From Purshia tridentata (Eukaryota > Streptophyta > Magnoliopsida > Rosales > Rosaceae), in the NCBI GenBank assembly GCA_003254885.1, contig QANT01004395.1, forward strand, positions 1 to 28,652: a DNA stretch of 28,652 nucleotides, read 5' to 3'. The position numbers and the translations under genes are program-made. Positions 12,335-24,260 of the stretch are shown in pieces (the first letter of the stretch is position 1; each line of letters opens with the position of its first letter). Under the pieces are notes generated by a model. The model had not been told where the DNA came from, did not search any database, and saw only the letters and a list, made by a program, of their open reading frames with translations.

Positions 12335-14320
12335 TTCATTTCCTTGTACTGTAAATGATTGCGACTGATTTGCTATATACCCGGTGCATTTTGTTTTGAG
12401 GCCTAGGCCATTCGCTGTGTGAGTCTTATCTTCAGTTACTAATTGTCTAATTGTATTTTAGAACATTCCTTTTTGAATATCAATTTAAAGTTAGTCTCCT
12501 AATTGTTATTTAAGCTATTTTGAACCCCTCTCTGTGTTTGTTAATGCGTTTGGGTGTGCACATGTGGATGCAAGCATGTATGTGCTGTTTTTCAGAGGAC
12601 GAATATCCATGGAACTGAAAACTAACAGACCTGCAATCTGATCAGTGATATTCTAAAACTGGATGTGGTTGGGTAGATTTACTAAGCAGGGACAAACTGC
12701 AAAGCAAACTTTAAATGCTAAAGCAATGGTGTGTTAAACACATATCAATGGTGCAGGGTCCTTTTGTCGTCAGTTTTTGGCTCTGTGTAAATCAAATTGG
12801 TTCACTTGCTTGGTTTAGAAGTGAGAGGTCCAAGATGTGCAGGATCTGAAAAATGCTAGGTAATTTGGACACACAAGTTCTGAACCTCTGTAGTCATCAA
12901 GGCAGTTTAGATAGTACCACATGCTAATGATCGGTCTATTAAATCGCTCTTCATTGAAGGTGACAGAATTTTCAGTTAAATTCGCCGTGGCCATGGCCCC
13001 TCCAGTCTCAGCAATCAACATGATTGCATCACATTTGATCAGACAGTTCGGATTGGTTTATGTGTCACTTCAAACCGCAAACCAACCCAATAGACTCATA
13101 AATTTAAAGGCCTTTATCGTTATACTTGGGCTAAAGGAGCTTAGTGTTGGGTTTCCAAAGACGGTATCCTTCTTCTAACTAAAGTCTTTGCGTGCAACAA
13201 AAGGAATTAAGGAAAAGTGCAGGATAGAGTTGGGTTGAAGTAAATAGCAGCTTGTTCATTTAGTTGGTGATGCAACACATCCTTGTTCAGTTGTTCTCAA
13301 AGAGTTTTATTTAAAGTTGATGTTGAACATAGAACCAAAGAGGCAGGGTAGGGTTCATGCCCAAAGAACTGAAAAATATTGATGATGCATATATTTTATG
13401 GACAGATCATTGGAAGTGGGACAGCATAAAGCAATTGGCAATGGAAGATATCTATATTTCCAGAGTCTGTTTGGTATCCTATTTCTGGATACTGTTTTTC
13501 ATTTTTATCCTTACTATTTATAGATGGAATATGAAAGATAATTTTTTGAAACAGTTTTTGAATCGCGAATCAAACAGCTGATGATGATCCAAAGGCTTGA
13601 TGTACTGAGTAATATCGTTGTTCATTTTAAATTTTGTTAGATTGTGCTATGAGAAACTCTTAGATTTCAAGAATTTAAAAATTCTTTAGTTTAAAAAATG
13701 AATCTGAAACCTTTTTGCACCATGCATTGCAACCATCCTCAAAACATGTTTACAGATCATGGGTCTTCAAGTGGCCAAAGTACAGCTCATATATAATCCG
13801 ATGAAAAAGCACTTGGGATATGATACACATGCAATTGAAAAGCACACATTTATTACATGTTGAATTATGATTTTATTCATTTGAATTCAATGGATTCCAT
13901 TGGCCAGTTTCTAGAAGCTCCAGCCTCCAGCTATACATGGCACACTGATTAATGTTCTGCACATGTTTAGTGCTTTTGGGTGATTGATACATGAAATTAG
14001 GATGGTTCATGAATGCATGGATTTGGTTTGTGCTTTTGTAGTTGTGTGCTTGATTTTATTGATTATTTTGTCATTCGATTTTATTGATTGAAGAGATGGC
14101 AAACAAAGATTCTTAGATTCGTTTCTTTAATTGGTTCTCAAAGCTGATGTCATAACGTTGTTAACTATACATTGTTAAGGAAAACTTAATTTTGAGTTTC
14201 TCTATGCGTCAAATTCAATTCAAAGTTAAATTACAGTAAATATATAAGTCAAAGATAATATATATTAGATGAGAAATTTTATTTTCAAAACTCTACTGTT
14301 AGAATGCAGTTATCAAACAT
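12335..14320. other. WDR5a 3' untranslated region and intergenic DNA, no gene seen
   Basis: The 3' untranslated region of WDR5a starts here. Further on, segments such as 12815-13180 and 13357-13580 are somewhat less AT-rich and have frames of 68-85 codons, but those frames overlap on opposite strands and match nothing I know. There are no RNA gene signatures. A short direct repeat GATTTTATTGATT occurs twice near 14050-14095. Confidence 0.5.
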
Positions 14321-14675
14321 ATTTTACATAAATAAGACACAGTAAATATTTTTTTTTTTTGGTAGACAGACAGAGTAAATTCTTTATGATTGAGTTAAAC
14401 CGTGGATGAATTACATTGGATATGTGATATACATGAATTGTTTTTCTCTACTATTATGTTGAAGCTCGAATGCTAGCTAGACTAATGACTATAAATTTTC
14501 TATGTGAGATTCTGTTCTTAACAAAGTGAGGGATGGCCTATGAGCTTTGAATACAGAAATGTAATATGTCAAGTCCTTCAATTGAAATTGCAAACTATGG
14601 GCTGTCTGAGTTACAAATAAAAAGACTTTATTTTAGTATGTAGTTTTTAAATTTATACATTTTACATAAATAAGA
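14321..14675. repeat. 17-bp direct repeat pair, 338 bp apart
   Basis: ATTTTACATAAATAAGA is present at 14321-14337 and again at 14659-14675. The sequence between is AT-rich with no gene. It may be residual ends of a small degraded element, though AT-rich DNA can produce such matches by chance. Confidence 0.35.
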
Positions 14676-14806
14676 TGATAAAATTTTTCATATGATGGAT
14701 ATATACGATGTCACATTTATAATAACTGGTTACGTAATAAATACATTGAATAATTGGATATAAAAAGTAGGATTTTTCTCTCTGGAGAGAATTTACGGAC
14801 AAAAAA

Positions 14807-14875
14807 GGGCCTCTCTCACACTAATCGATGGGCTCCTCTTACACTGACCAATGAGCCTCTCTTGCACCCTCTTTT
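14807..14875 (+). repeat. Three imperfect 23-nt tandem repeats
   Basis: Units begin at 14807 (GGGCCTCTCTCACACTAATC), 14830 (GGGCTCCTCTTACACTGACC) and 14853 (GAGCCTCTCTTGCACCCTC). Each has the pattern G-R-G-C-Y-YCTCT-Y-RCAC, and the first two have exactly 23 nt. They sit in AT-rich DNA and are followed by a pyrimidine-rich stretch. The function is unknown. Confidence 0.65.
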
Positions 14876-17800
14876 TCTACATTTTTTCTACATCTCTTGT
14901 TCCTTACAAGAAAAAAGCACTCATAAGAAGTATATTGTATACATTGTTGTGTGCAAGTCTTTTTAATTCGACCGACGCAGGACCCACTTTCTTAGAAATT
15001 ACATTCACATATAATAGAAAGACAATGAAAAACTTAGCATAAAGAACATGACTAATCTCGTAGTCTTTTAGGTATGGAATGGTGGATAACCATACATACC
15101 CAAGTAGTAACCCAGCAACACAACAGCACACCACAAAACTGGGGGAATGGTGGGCCCAGCCACCTAATAAGAACACATTAGTCATCACCAGAAATGTATT
15201 AAGACTTGAGAGTGCTTAATTAGCTAGTGATTAGTGAGGAAGGCACCCAAAAAAGACAAATTAGTACTTGCTTCGATGAGCTGCATTTCTTTATTAGATT
15301 TGCCAGGTTGGTCATGAAATTCTTCAACGTGAGCATAGAAACATTAACTAATGGACTGACTGACTTAGCCTGGAACATAGCAACCTTGCTGTGCTCTGCC
15401 CCATTCTTTGGGATTAAAGCCATCAACAACCTTGTCATTTAGATTAAACCAAAAGATACGGATCTCAACAAATCAATCTTAAACATTATTATCATTATTA
15501 TATTTTTTGTTTTTGAGATGGATTATGTTTGTAATTTCCATGACGTGGTCAGTGGATTAGGGAACCTTTATATTAATTTTGGCATCAGCTGAATAAAAAA
15601 AGTTTTTGATATTTCCTGCACATGTTAGAATTGAGCATTATCAAATTATATGATTGTGAATTTGTGATTATATTTTAACAACAATTAGCTTGATTTACGT
15701 AGCATCAAAGGACCACCTGCTCAGTGCTCTGATCATTCGTTTGTTTTCACTGCTCTGCTGGTTGATAGCGATGACTGTAGACCTTTTTTTGTCGGTATTT
15801 TGAGTTTGGTTTGACGGTCAAGATGATAAGCATTGGATGGCGGCAAATTAAAAATGAGTCCACAGATCGTGGACATCATCATTTGATTAGTTAATGGCCA
15901 TTAATATACAATATAATACAAATAGCATGTACATGTATAGTTTATCGGTAATATAACAATGTTATATTGATAGACTGTAATTCTAATATACATCTAATTA
16001 AGAATCAAACTAATTAACAAGAGAAACTCCTATTTCATGAGGAAAATTGTGACGTTGGACTGTTAGAGACTCTTAGGATGACAAAAAAAACAAACCAATT
16101 TTAAAGTTTGGTAATAAAACTTTATGATAAGAAAATATTATCCCCTATATAGAATTTATTTTAATTATCATTGGCTTGATATATACAATAAACATAGAGA
16201 GAGAAAAGATTGTCTGAATCTAAACTTGTGCTTGAGAGATAGCTATCCATATACTGATAAGGGATGTATGAATTCTCGAGAAGAGAAGAGTCGTGGTGGT
16301 CCCTCCTAGACCGCCCGAATCTCACGAGTGAATAAAAAGTTGGATCTACAATTATCTTACTTGCATCGCCCCATCTATCCTTGTGAGGAGAAGTTGGTGT
16401 CTAATTTTCACCATTTCATTGACTAATAGGCTCTATCAGTTAGATTTGCTATGCTCGTAATATTACTAACCAATTAATTATTATATTTTCAAAAGTTTAA
16501 ATTATAAAAAAATAAATCAATAATGTATATCAAATTAATAAATACCATGAAAAATAAAATTCCAGTACTCAAATAAATATTTTCTTCACGGGTTCCTCAT
16601 ATTGCTTGCTGTTTTCTTGGACTTGATGAAGATTAGAACTAAGATAATTTTAAACTTGTGCACTTTGAAATTGGAGCTTATTCAAACCAAAGACAAAAAT
16701 AAACCATTTATAATAGTAATAGCATGCATGTATAATTAAGGCAGCTGTAAAACGAAAAGTGAAAGGCAGCTGTAAACCGAAAGCAGAATAATGACTGACA
16801 CTGACATGATGATTCATATTCACCATGCATAATACATTAAATTTGCTTCTCACTGAAGGCCGTGGCTAAGAAAAATTATTAGCTCTTGAAAAGTAGTACG
16901 AAACGTTGATCACACTGTGCTCTGCATTTTCTTGCATTCTTCTTCAGTAGTTGAATTCTGAGGGTACCAATTAATGGGAGTTCATTGGACCAAATTCAAC
17001 CCAAAACGAGCTCCAACCAATATACACCATCTTTAATTATTTCCCGATCAGAAGAATATAGCTAGGTAGCTAGGTTATTTTATGAACCTTGTACATATAT
17101 GTGATCTCTTTATATGTCTTTCTTGCTCATAAATGTCGGATCCACTACTATGTAGTGAGATCTACATGCAGCATGATGAGGAGTTCGTACAAAACTCTTC
17201 GTATACTTTTGTGGATTGTGTGAACATATTGTAAGAGTGTCAGTACGTACTGGAATCATCTCAACTGATTATATTGTGAATCATCTCTGTAATAGAGATG
17301 TGATCTATACTAATGTGGTAAACAGGTGAGTCCCACCTCGATCTATTAGAAAGATTGTAAACAAAAGTCTAAATAGTTTTATGTATTCTTAATTTGATGA
17401 AAGAAATTAAATTTGAGTAAAAGGACAAGCTACACCTTAAGTTATTTTAATTTGATTTGATTAGAATTAATGGAAGCTTTTTGCATAACTTGGTACGTGT
17501 AACCTCCTTGATAGAGTCTTAATTTTGTAAACAAACGATATGTTTAAAAGCCTGCAAAACACAAATGAAAAGAAATTGTCAAGCATTACTTCTCTTTCAG
17601 AACTTCTAGCTCCGTCCAATTAGGAAGTTATGCTTTTACAAACTTAATTATAATCCATACAACAATAATGCTCATATTGCAAGGCACTGACTATACAGAC
17701 TGAATCATGTAGTACTTGATTACTATTGCACTACTCAATCTTGGCTTACAATAAGAAAACTGATCGAAGTGAACATATTAGAGTTAGAAGCAAACAAAGA

Positions 17801-18103
17801 CCAAAAAGGAAAATAAATGTTGTGGGACTCATGATGACCCCAAATGAATGTACTGTTTGATTTACATTGTTGAATTATTTTCGGACAGTTTAAGAATTCG
17901 TGGTTTAGTGATTGTAACATGAAATGGTTGTAGAGATTGAAGCTGAATCTGTTACATATGAGATCCAGAGTTTGAACTGATCTTAAGTGAAGGATGATAC
18001 ATTAAGAGACGGCCTATGACAATGTGCAAAAATTATGCAGTATGAATCTGAATTGGGATTTGAACTGGTTAGAATTAAGATACTTCTGGATAGAAAAAAC
18101 AAA
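14876..18103. other. Gene-poor AT-rich intergenic region
   Basis: No intact gene is visible. The minus-strand frame at 15220-15438 lies in a less AT-rich island, and more than one minus frame looks protein-like there, so it could be a decayed gene piece; I cannot name the family. Near 17144-17168 a short bulged hairpin (GATCCACTAC / GTAGTGAGATC) occurs. The segment 16280-16460 is GC-richer but has no recognisable domain or transposon end. Confidence 0.45.
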
Positions 18104-18135
18104 AGAGAGAGACAGAGAGAGACAGAGAGAGAGAG
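18104..18135. repeat. GA/GACA microsatellite
   Basis: A purine-rich run of GAGA units interrupted twice by GACA lies about 1.5 kb upstream of the bHLH start. Such runs are highly length-variable, and GAGA tracts can bind plant BPC proteins; no function is shown here. Confidence 0.85.
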
Positions 18136-19256
18136 CCTTATGAAATCAATCAATACAATGCTTGCCCTTTTGTCTCTTAACAGAGAATACAGCATCTTCA
18201 TTATCTGCATAACTACTTCAGCCAACTACTCTAGCTAACAAGTAATTCCTGACTTACAGACATGAAATAATTCTATGCTGACTTGTCCTCTGACATGGCA
18301 TCTGCTGGCCATCTGACTTGGCAATTGAATTTATAAGTGACATAGTTCCACACCAACTTGAACCAAAAAAAGAAAGGCTTAAGCTTGATGAGTCTTAATT
18401 GGGTCGACTAATTAATTCATGTATATCGATCTATCACCTTTCAGGCTTTCATAAGGACTTGGCTCAATTGTCTTGTCATTTTCCAAACTTTACATCACTG
18501 CCTGCCTAGTGCTTACCTAGTTATGACCTTTTGGCAATTTGGAATTTCTTTTCTTTTTGTTTTCACAATCACATTTCTTCCCCTCATTAATTAATTGAGA
18601 GGTCAGAGGAAAAAAAAAAACAAATTTTCGTATTATCCTTTCATTTCTTTCACCACACTGCATGTCCTGATCATTGAAAAATAATTAATCAGCTCTTCTA
18701 TCAATTCTCAAAATTTTTATAATGATTTTGGTTGGTGTGGAAATTCTCATGTCTAGACATTTTGTTTTTGTTTTTTGTGTTAGAAGAGGGCAAATGCCAA
18801 AACAAAAGAAACAGACAGCAACGTACCACAGCCCGGCCGGGGTCTACAAACCCCAATCAAATAAAAATTGCCAGAATTCCATAGAAAACAAATAGAAATA
18901 AGTAAACAAATACAAGAAGAAGATAAGATATGGATGCATCAGCATGAATTAATTAATTAATTATCTCCATTTTTCTTGGTCAGAAAATTCATTTCATGAA
19001 AAATGGATGGGCCTAGTAAGTGAATAATAGTAATTTATTGAAGAATAAATTTAAAATATTTTTAGGCATCTGGTTGGCAGTATCATCGGGAACTACAAAT
19101 ATAACGTTTGTTTTTTATGAATTTCTGTAGATCCAGTATCTCTTCCCAGAACAAGTTGTCAATTATTTTATATGCCCATGATTTCACCTCACGTCAACCC
19201 CCTTCATTTCAATAATGAATGAGTGAGACAATAACAGCAAAAAATTTGAATTTTCA
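18136..19256. other. Upstream region of the bHLH gene
   Basis: AT-rich non-coding DNA. It holds a small GC-rich island at 18831-18854 with the palindrome CCCGGCCGGG (18832-18841) and an overlapping GGGGT/ACCCC mini-hairpin, and an AATT run near 18948-18963. The only frames are short ones of random length. Confidence 0.45.
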
Positions 19257-19262
19257 CACGTG
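19257..19262. promoter_or_regulatory. G-box (CACGTG) in the bHLH promoter
   Basis: The hexamer CACGTG lies 32 bp before a consensus TATA box and about 400 bp before the bHLH start codon. It is the site expected for bHLH proteins with the H-E-R residue set, which the gene downstream encodes, so feedback on its own promoter is possible but untested. Confidence 0.5.
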
Positions 19263-19293
19263 ATAGTAAAGGAATGGATGGACAAACATACTG

Positions 19294-19300
19294 TATAAAA
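19294..19300 (+). promoter_or_regulatory. TATA box of the bHLH gene
   Basis: TATAAAA matches the plant TATA consensus. Transcription would then begin around 19325-19335, giving a leader of about 330 nt before the ATG at 19661. The G-box just upstream supports a core promoter here. Confidence 0.5.
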
Positions 19301-19660
19301 CTGCAGGTGGAGAAGTGCATTCTAGGCCAGTTGGAAAAAAAGATTAAGCTCTTTGTGCAATTGAAGAAAAGAGAAGGGTAAGCTTCCATTCCTCACTTTT
19401 CATGGTTGGTCAATAGCAACTCCATGGTCCAAAAAATGCATGAAAATAAAGCAGTCTTTAAGGCCCTTACTGTCTTTAATCTGCAACTTGTTTTCAATGT
19501 TGTTTTTGGGTGTTGAACTCTGGTTTTGTTTCACCAATTTGGTTTTCTTCATAAGGGTCTTGTTTGATACTGGTATCTGACAGTGATTCTTTCTTTCCAG
19601 GATCATTTTTTCCATTTACCTTGATTCTTTACTAAACAGAGGAGCTTATCAGACACATTA

Positions 19661-21460
19661 ATGGACGTATCATCAGCCAAATGGTTTTCTGATGAATTGG
19701 TAATGCTCTGAGAATATGGTGTAATACAAAAAAAACTTTTCCTTCCATGCATTTGACATGTTATATTATCAAATTTTCAATCTAGAATATAGATTTAGAC
19801 AAATTTCGCATAACTAGTTATCTAGATAGACCAGACTGTGCAATAGAAAATTTCCTATGTATGATATAGCAAGCAAATTGTACCTTTTGTCATCTTTAAT
19901 TTCTTTATTATCTCTTCATGTGGGAGCAATTTCTAAAATTTTTGCCTTTTGTGTTACGATTTGCAGGGAATGGATGATTACAACTTCATTCCTCAATGCC
20001 ACTTGACCACTCTAGATGAAGGGTTCACAGCACATGACATTGCCACTGCCCTTGGGGAGAAATTCCAACAATCTTTTTCTTCTGAGAGTTACTCCTCTTA
20101 CCCTTCTTTGACTGCCCAAAACACCACCACCACATTAAGTGGTGGTTCATCCATTGAGACTTCTCAGACCAGCTTTGAGAGGCCAACCAAACTGCTCAAG
20201 ACTAATAGCTGGAACTCTGCCATCACAGAACATGTTTCACCAAAACCTTCTTCTTCTTCCTCCCACATTCTTTCTTTCGAGAACATGAATTTATCACCAC
20301 CCTCCAAGCCTCGGCAGTTCTCTAATAACTTTGATCCTACCTTGAAGCCAAAGGATGAGGCACCCTCCCAAATAAATATGCAGTTTTCACCTTTAATTTC
20401 CAAGTGTTCCATGGAGAATCAAGACTATGCAATAAAATCCTGCAGCCAGCAGGGGACTAAGAGGCCTTACTCAATAACTAGAACACCTTCACATGCTCAA
20501 GACCACATAATGGCTGAGAGAAAGCGGAGAGAAAAGCTCAGCCAGCGTTTCATAGCTCTTTCCGCCATTGTTCCCGGCCTAAAGAAGGTACTAAATTTTT
20601 CTTTATCAAGTTAATCAAACCCCAATTCGATCATTCCCTTGCTATTTTATAATGTTATATGATTGAACTCGAGATCTTCTGCTCTGATATCATAAAAAGT
20701 TCGTTTTAAGCCCTTGATTTGGGAGAACAGTTGTTTTGTATTCTAACAATGATCATATAAGGGGGGTACAAATTAACACTAGAATGCTTGAATTTGTTGG
20801 GTGTAGATGGACAAAGCTTCAGTTCTTGGGGATTCTATAAAGTATGTGAAACAGCTTCAAGAACGGGTGAAGCTGCTGGAGGAACAAACCAAGAAGAGAA
20901 CTGTGGAATCCGTAGTATTCGTGAAGAAGTCTCAGCTCTCTGCTGATGATGACACCTCTTCATGCGACGAAAACTTCGATGATGAAGCACGACTCCCAGA
21001 AATTGAAGCGAGAGTTTCAGAGAAGGATGTATTGGTTCGAATCCACTGTGAGAGAAAAAAAGGATTTGTGGTGAAAATACTAAGCGAAATAGAAAACCTT
21101 CAACTGTCTGTGGTTAATAGCAGTGTCTTGCCATTTGGAAACTCCACTCTAGACATAACCATTATTGCTCTGGTACAGATATATAACTTCTGTCTTCATA
21201 TATTATGCTTATCTAGAAACAAAAAGTTTAGCACTATTGCTATTCCAATATTTTTCCCAACTTAATTACCTTGGTATATATGTTTAGTATGAGATTTTAT
21301 CTGAAAAGACCTCGATGTAACTTGGAGAGATATCCTTAATTAATATACCAATTATTGTTGACTGATATTTGCCTTTTTCTTGTAGATGGATGATGAATTC
21401 AATATGTCAGTGAAGGATCTAGCAAAAAGCTTGCGAGTGGCTCTGTTGAAGTTCATGTGA
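19661..21460 (+). CDS. bHLH25-like: bHLH transcription factor, subgroup IVa (bHLH18/19/20/25-like), 4 exons, 366 aa
   Basis: Nuclear DNA-binding regulator. Exons are 19661-19699, 19967-20587, 20807-21172 and 21386-21460, all GT-AG and in frame. Exon 1 encodes only MDVSSAKWFSDEL, continuing as GMDDYNFIPQC, the usual N-terminus of this subgroup. The middle (about residues 35-185) is Ser/Thr/Pro-rich and probably disordered. The bHLH domain spans about 190-240: basic region HIMAERKRREKL with His193, Glu197 and Arg201 (the H-E-R set that reads G-boxes), helix 1 RFIALSAIVPGLKK, and helix 2 MDKASVLGDSIKYVKQLQER. An ACT-like C-terminal domain follows (about 283-365, LPEIEARV through LDITIIAL and VKDLAKSLRVALLKFM). 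In Arabidopsis this subgroup includes NAI1 (ER bodies) and regulators of jasmonate-linked iron responses; which role applies here cannot be told from sequence. Confidence 0.93.
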
Positions 21461-22065
21461 CATGCCATGGGGCATATATGCATGTGCTATTCAGAGGATG
21501 TTTCTACTTCTTCAACCTGTACATGATCTGATAGCTAGCTAGCTTGCCAAATCAGCCATGCATTTACATCTCAATTAGCTGAAAGTTCTCTTTAATTTCC
21601 CAACCTTTTGAGACAAGTCCATGTCTCGTTCCCTGTGAATCTTTCTATTTTTCATGACCATGCACAATGGAGTGTTCCAGTGCCAAAGCCTGTTTGCCAT
21701 GAGGGTTTCTATATGTATAATTTTCTGGAGGGTTTTTCGTTCTGATTTTTGCGTGGTTGACTCGTTGGTAATCACGTTTAATTACCCACCTGCTGTGACA
21801 ATTAAGGAACCTCAAGGCCTGAATTATTAGGTGCTTTTTTGAGAGGTTTTGAGTTTTCGGTATCAATCTGTAATGAAATATCTTTCTTCTATGTTTTGGG
21901 GTTTGGCAAAGGAAGCCAAAACGTACTTGGTCTATTTTCTTTTATGGGGAAGAAACAAACAGGCACTTCAAGAGGTTTGCTCAACTTTTTTAGGGGCCTA
22001 ATTAGTGATCGGTCGGGCTCCTATGTTAATTGTTCTTTCTTAAATGTAATATTTTTTCTTAATTT
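21461..22065. other. bHLH 3' untranslated region and intergenic DNA
   Basis: The 3' untranslated region follows the TGA, with an AGCTAGCTAGC run near 21533. Overlapping frames on both strands (21575-21866 minus, 21839-22177 plus) show no recognisable protein. The exact polyadenylation point cannot be fixed by eye. Confidence 0.4.
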
Positions 22066-22095
22066 TTCTTCTTCTTCTTCTTCTTCTTCTTCTTT
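22066..22095. repeat. CTT trinucleotide microsatellite
   Basis: About nine or ten uninterrupted CTT units lie in T-rich DNA 600 bp downstream of the bHLH gene. It is a plain length-variable simple repeat. Confidence 0.9.
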
Positions 22096-22624
22096 CAAGA
22101 CAGAATGTTCGAATTTAATTATCAAAAACAAGAAAATTCAGAATGTTACTACAGTTTGGTTATCCACTTATCCCTAATGCAATAAAATGATAATAAATCT
22201 CAGAATTTTTTGGAAAACCATTATTCTGATTTATATATTGAGAACCCAAATCAATACCAATTGGCAATGCTCAATCTATTGACTTTATCATACTTTTTAG
22301 CTTTCATTAATCAACATATTTGTTTATATATTTTGCAATTTTGTGGTTCATAAGGATTCAGAAATTTATGGCGGATCCATTGCATTATATTTTTAACATA
22401 AATTTTGACACAAGCTTTTGACCTTTGGATTATTTAACCATGAAGTGTGGAGATCAAATCTGACATGGCTCATTTATTTAACCTTTAAAATTTTGTCGAA
22501 ATTTTTAAAATTACACTCCTTGCATGCAAATGAGATACACATATTGAGAGAGTATATGCTGGCAAAGCTCATGAGACCTATTAATTGGGTGTGCAAAACC
22601 CATTATTTGGGAATAGTTTTAAAG

Positions 22625-22770
22625 GCTTAATTACAAAAACTCCTCCTAAACTATGACCAGCTTTGCACTTTACCTCCTTTATTATTTTTTGTGACAGTTA
22701 ATTCCTCAAATTATGCACCGCCTATAATTAATTTACCTAATGATCCTAGCTACATGTCTCATAAACATGA
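22625..22770. repeat. Fragment resembling a dispersed intergenic repeat
   Basis: The run GGCTTAATTACAAAAACTCC, followed by wording like 'TGCACTTTACCTCC' and 'AATTCCTCAAATTATGCACC', has the style of a dispersed repeat common in dicot intergenic DNA. I found no matching inverted partner within the window, so the element and its ends remain undefined. Confidence 0.25.
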
Positions 22771-23910
22771 AATTAAATTTTGAAAATTTTCTTCATTTTT
22801 TTGAGATTTCGTGATATTATTATTACTGAATCAAAATTATTGAAATTTTGTTGAAAATTTCAATTGTTTATACATATATTGGGATAAACCCTTGAAATTT
22901 TCCAGAATTTTCATACACTATATGAGACGAGATTCCTTCTATATATAGAACAAACGTTACAGAGGTTATATGAAACTTTACAGAGGTCACAGAGGCCATA
23001 TATTCCTTATAAACTCTCTAATTCTAGCTGATAAGAATAGGATCGATTCAGATTATAGTTGTTGAGGGACACTAAGTTACAAGATCCAAAAGAACCAAAT
23101 ATAACTAAGAACTATAATTTATTTATAAGTAGATCTAATGGAGATTTACAAGGAATTTAAAATATGGGATGCATTAAATTAAGAAAAAAAATTTTTTGTT
23201 TGGTAGAATAATTTCTAAAAAATAGAATGTGGCAAAAAAAAAAAATGCAATTATCAGAAAGTATACTACTTCCCCATTATATGTATATATATATTAGAGA
23301 AGAGATCGAGGTGATTGGCTGTTTATGGTTGTTTTCAGTATCTTCTTAATCTATGATCATCTACCATCAATCATAAAGAGAAAAAGTTTGAAATAAGAGT
23401 ATAATTGGTATTATGATAAACCAAAGCCAATCCACTGCCACCCATATATTTGATGATCTTCCCAGCAATGACTTTAAAGTCCATGTTACTCTTTTCAACC
23501 CCTTTATAATTAATTACTTATAAGAAGCAGCTACCATTGTCGGTGCACTGGCAATAATAACATAAAATGTCCAAGACAGTGTATAAAAATTCATAAATCC
23601 ATAAATGGAAAAAAAAAAAAAGTACCCAAATAATACCTACTTGCTTCAGTGTCTAGCATTTCCATATTAAAAGTTGTCAATTTTTCCTTTTCTTGAGCAA
23701 ATTAAAAGGTGTCAATTGTTGACTATGAAGAGTCGAGGACATGGCAAAGTGGTAAAGCTGACAAATTTAGTCCAGCTGCGTGAGTGCATGTGCTCCCTGA
23801 AAACTAAGAACACGTTTGGAATTAATTAGGGATTAAAATTATTAGTTAGCTAGTGGGGTTAAAGTCATTCAACATATTTTTAATTGATTTATAACCAAAA
23901 AAGTAATAAT
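22771..23910. other. AT-rich intergenic region, no gene seen
   Basis: There are only short random frames. ACAGAGG occurs three times within about 45 bp (22958-22995). A-runs and ATATAT stretches are frequent. No transposon protein or RNA gene is visible. Confidence 0.5.
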
Positions 23911-24014
23911 TAATAAGAATCACCATGCATCATGATCATTAATCAGTTACTCATATATATATAATCGAAAAATTAATTTAACCCAAACATAATAATAAGA
24001 ATCACCATGCATCA
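23911..24014. repeat. 22-bp direct repeat carrying an RY-type CATGCA motif
   Basis: The 22-bp word beginning TAATAAGAATCACC and containing CATGCATC occurs at 23911-23932 and exactly again at 23993-24014. Each copy includes CATGCA, the RY core recognised by B3 factors. The 60 bp between are AT-rich, and no gene is nearby. Confidence 0.7.
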
Positions 24015-24130
24015 AGAATATCCAAATAATAAGAATTATTGAGCGCAATTCGATATTCAAGAGCCAATATAAATTTTTTTTTTTTGGGTATAAATTTAGC
24101 TTTTCTATCTTTAGACAAGATATTGTTAAT

Positions 24131-24260
24131 GTCTTTCATTATCAAATCTAATCAACTCATATATATAAATTGAACGACTTATTATTTTTAATAATACTAA
24201 TTTATGTGACTTATTATAAGTCGTTGAATTTATATAAATGAATTGTATTTATTGAAAGAC
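24131..24260. mobile_element. Small hairpin MITE-like element (about 130 bp)
   Basis: The two halves are imperfect inverted repeats: GTCTTTCA at the left end pairs with TGAAAGAC at the right, and ATATAAATTGAACGACTT (24163-24180) pairs with AAGTCGTTGAATTTATAT (24218-24235) with one mismatch. The loop is AT-rich. Long arms and no coding capacity fit a foldback MITE. A target-site duplication is not clear. Confidence 0.5.

Noticed and set aside
12815-13178. Possible small genes on either strand downstream of WDR5a
   Set aside because: The frames overlap on opposite strands, have no recognisable motif, and no splice partners were found.
13357-13581. 74-codon plus-strand frame beginning MPKELKNIDDAY
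   Set aside because: The C-terminal half is low-complexity hydrophobic sequence from AT-rich DNA and nothing matches a known family.
14807-14875. CRISPR-like array
   Set aside because: The units abut with no spacers, there are only three, and the window is plant nuclear DNA.
20164-20412. Minus-strand frame of 82 codons inside bHLH exon 2
   Set aside because: It is the antisense shadow of the Ser/Pro-rich coding exon.
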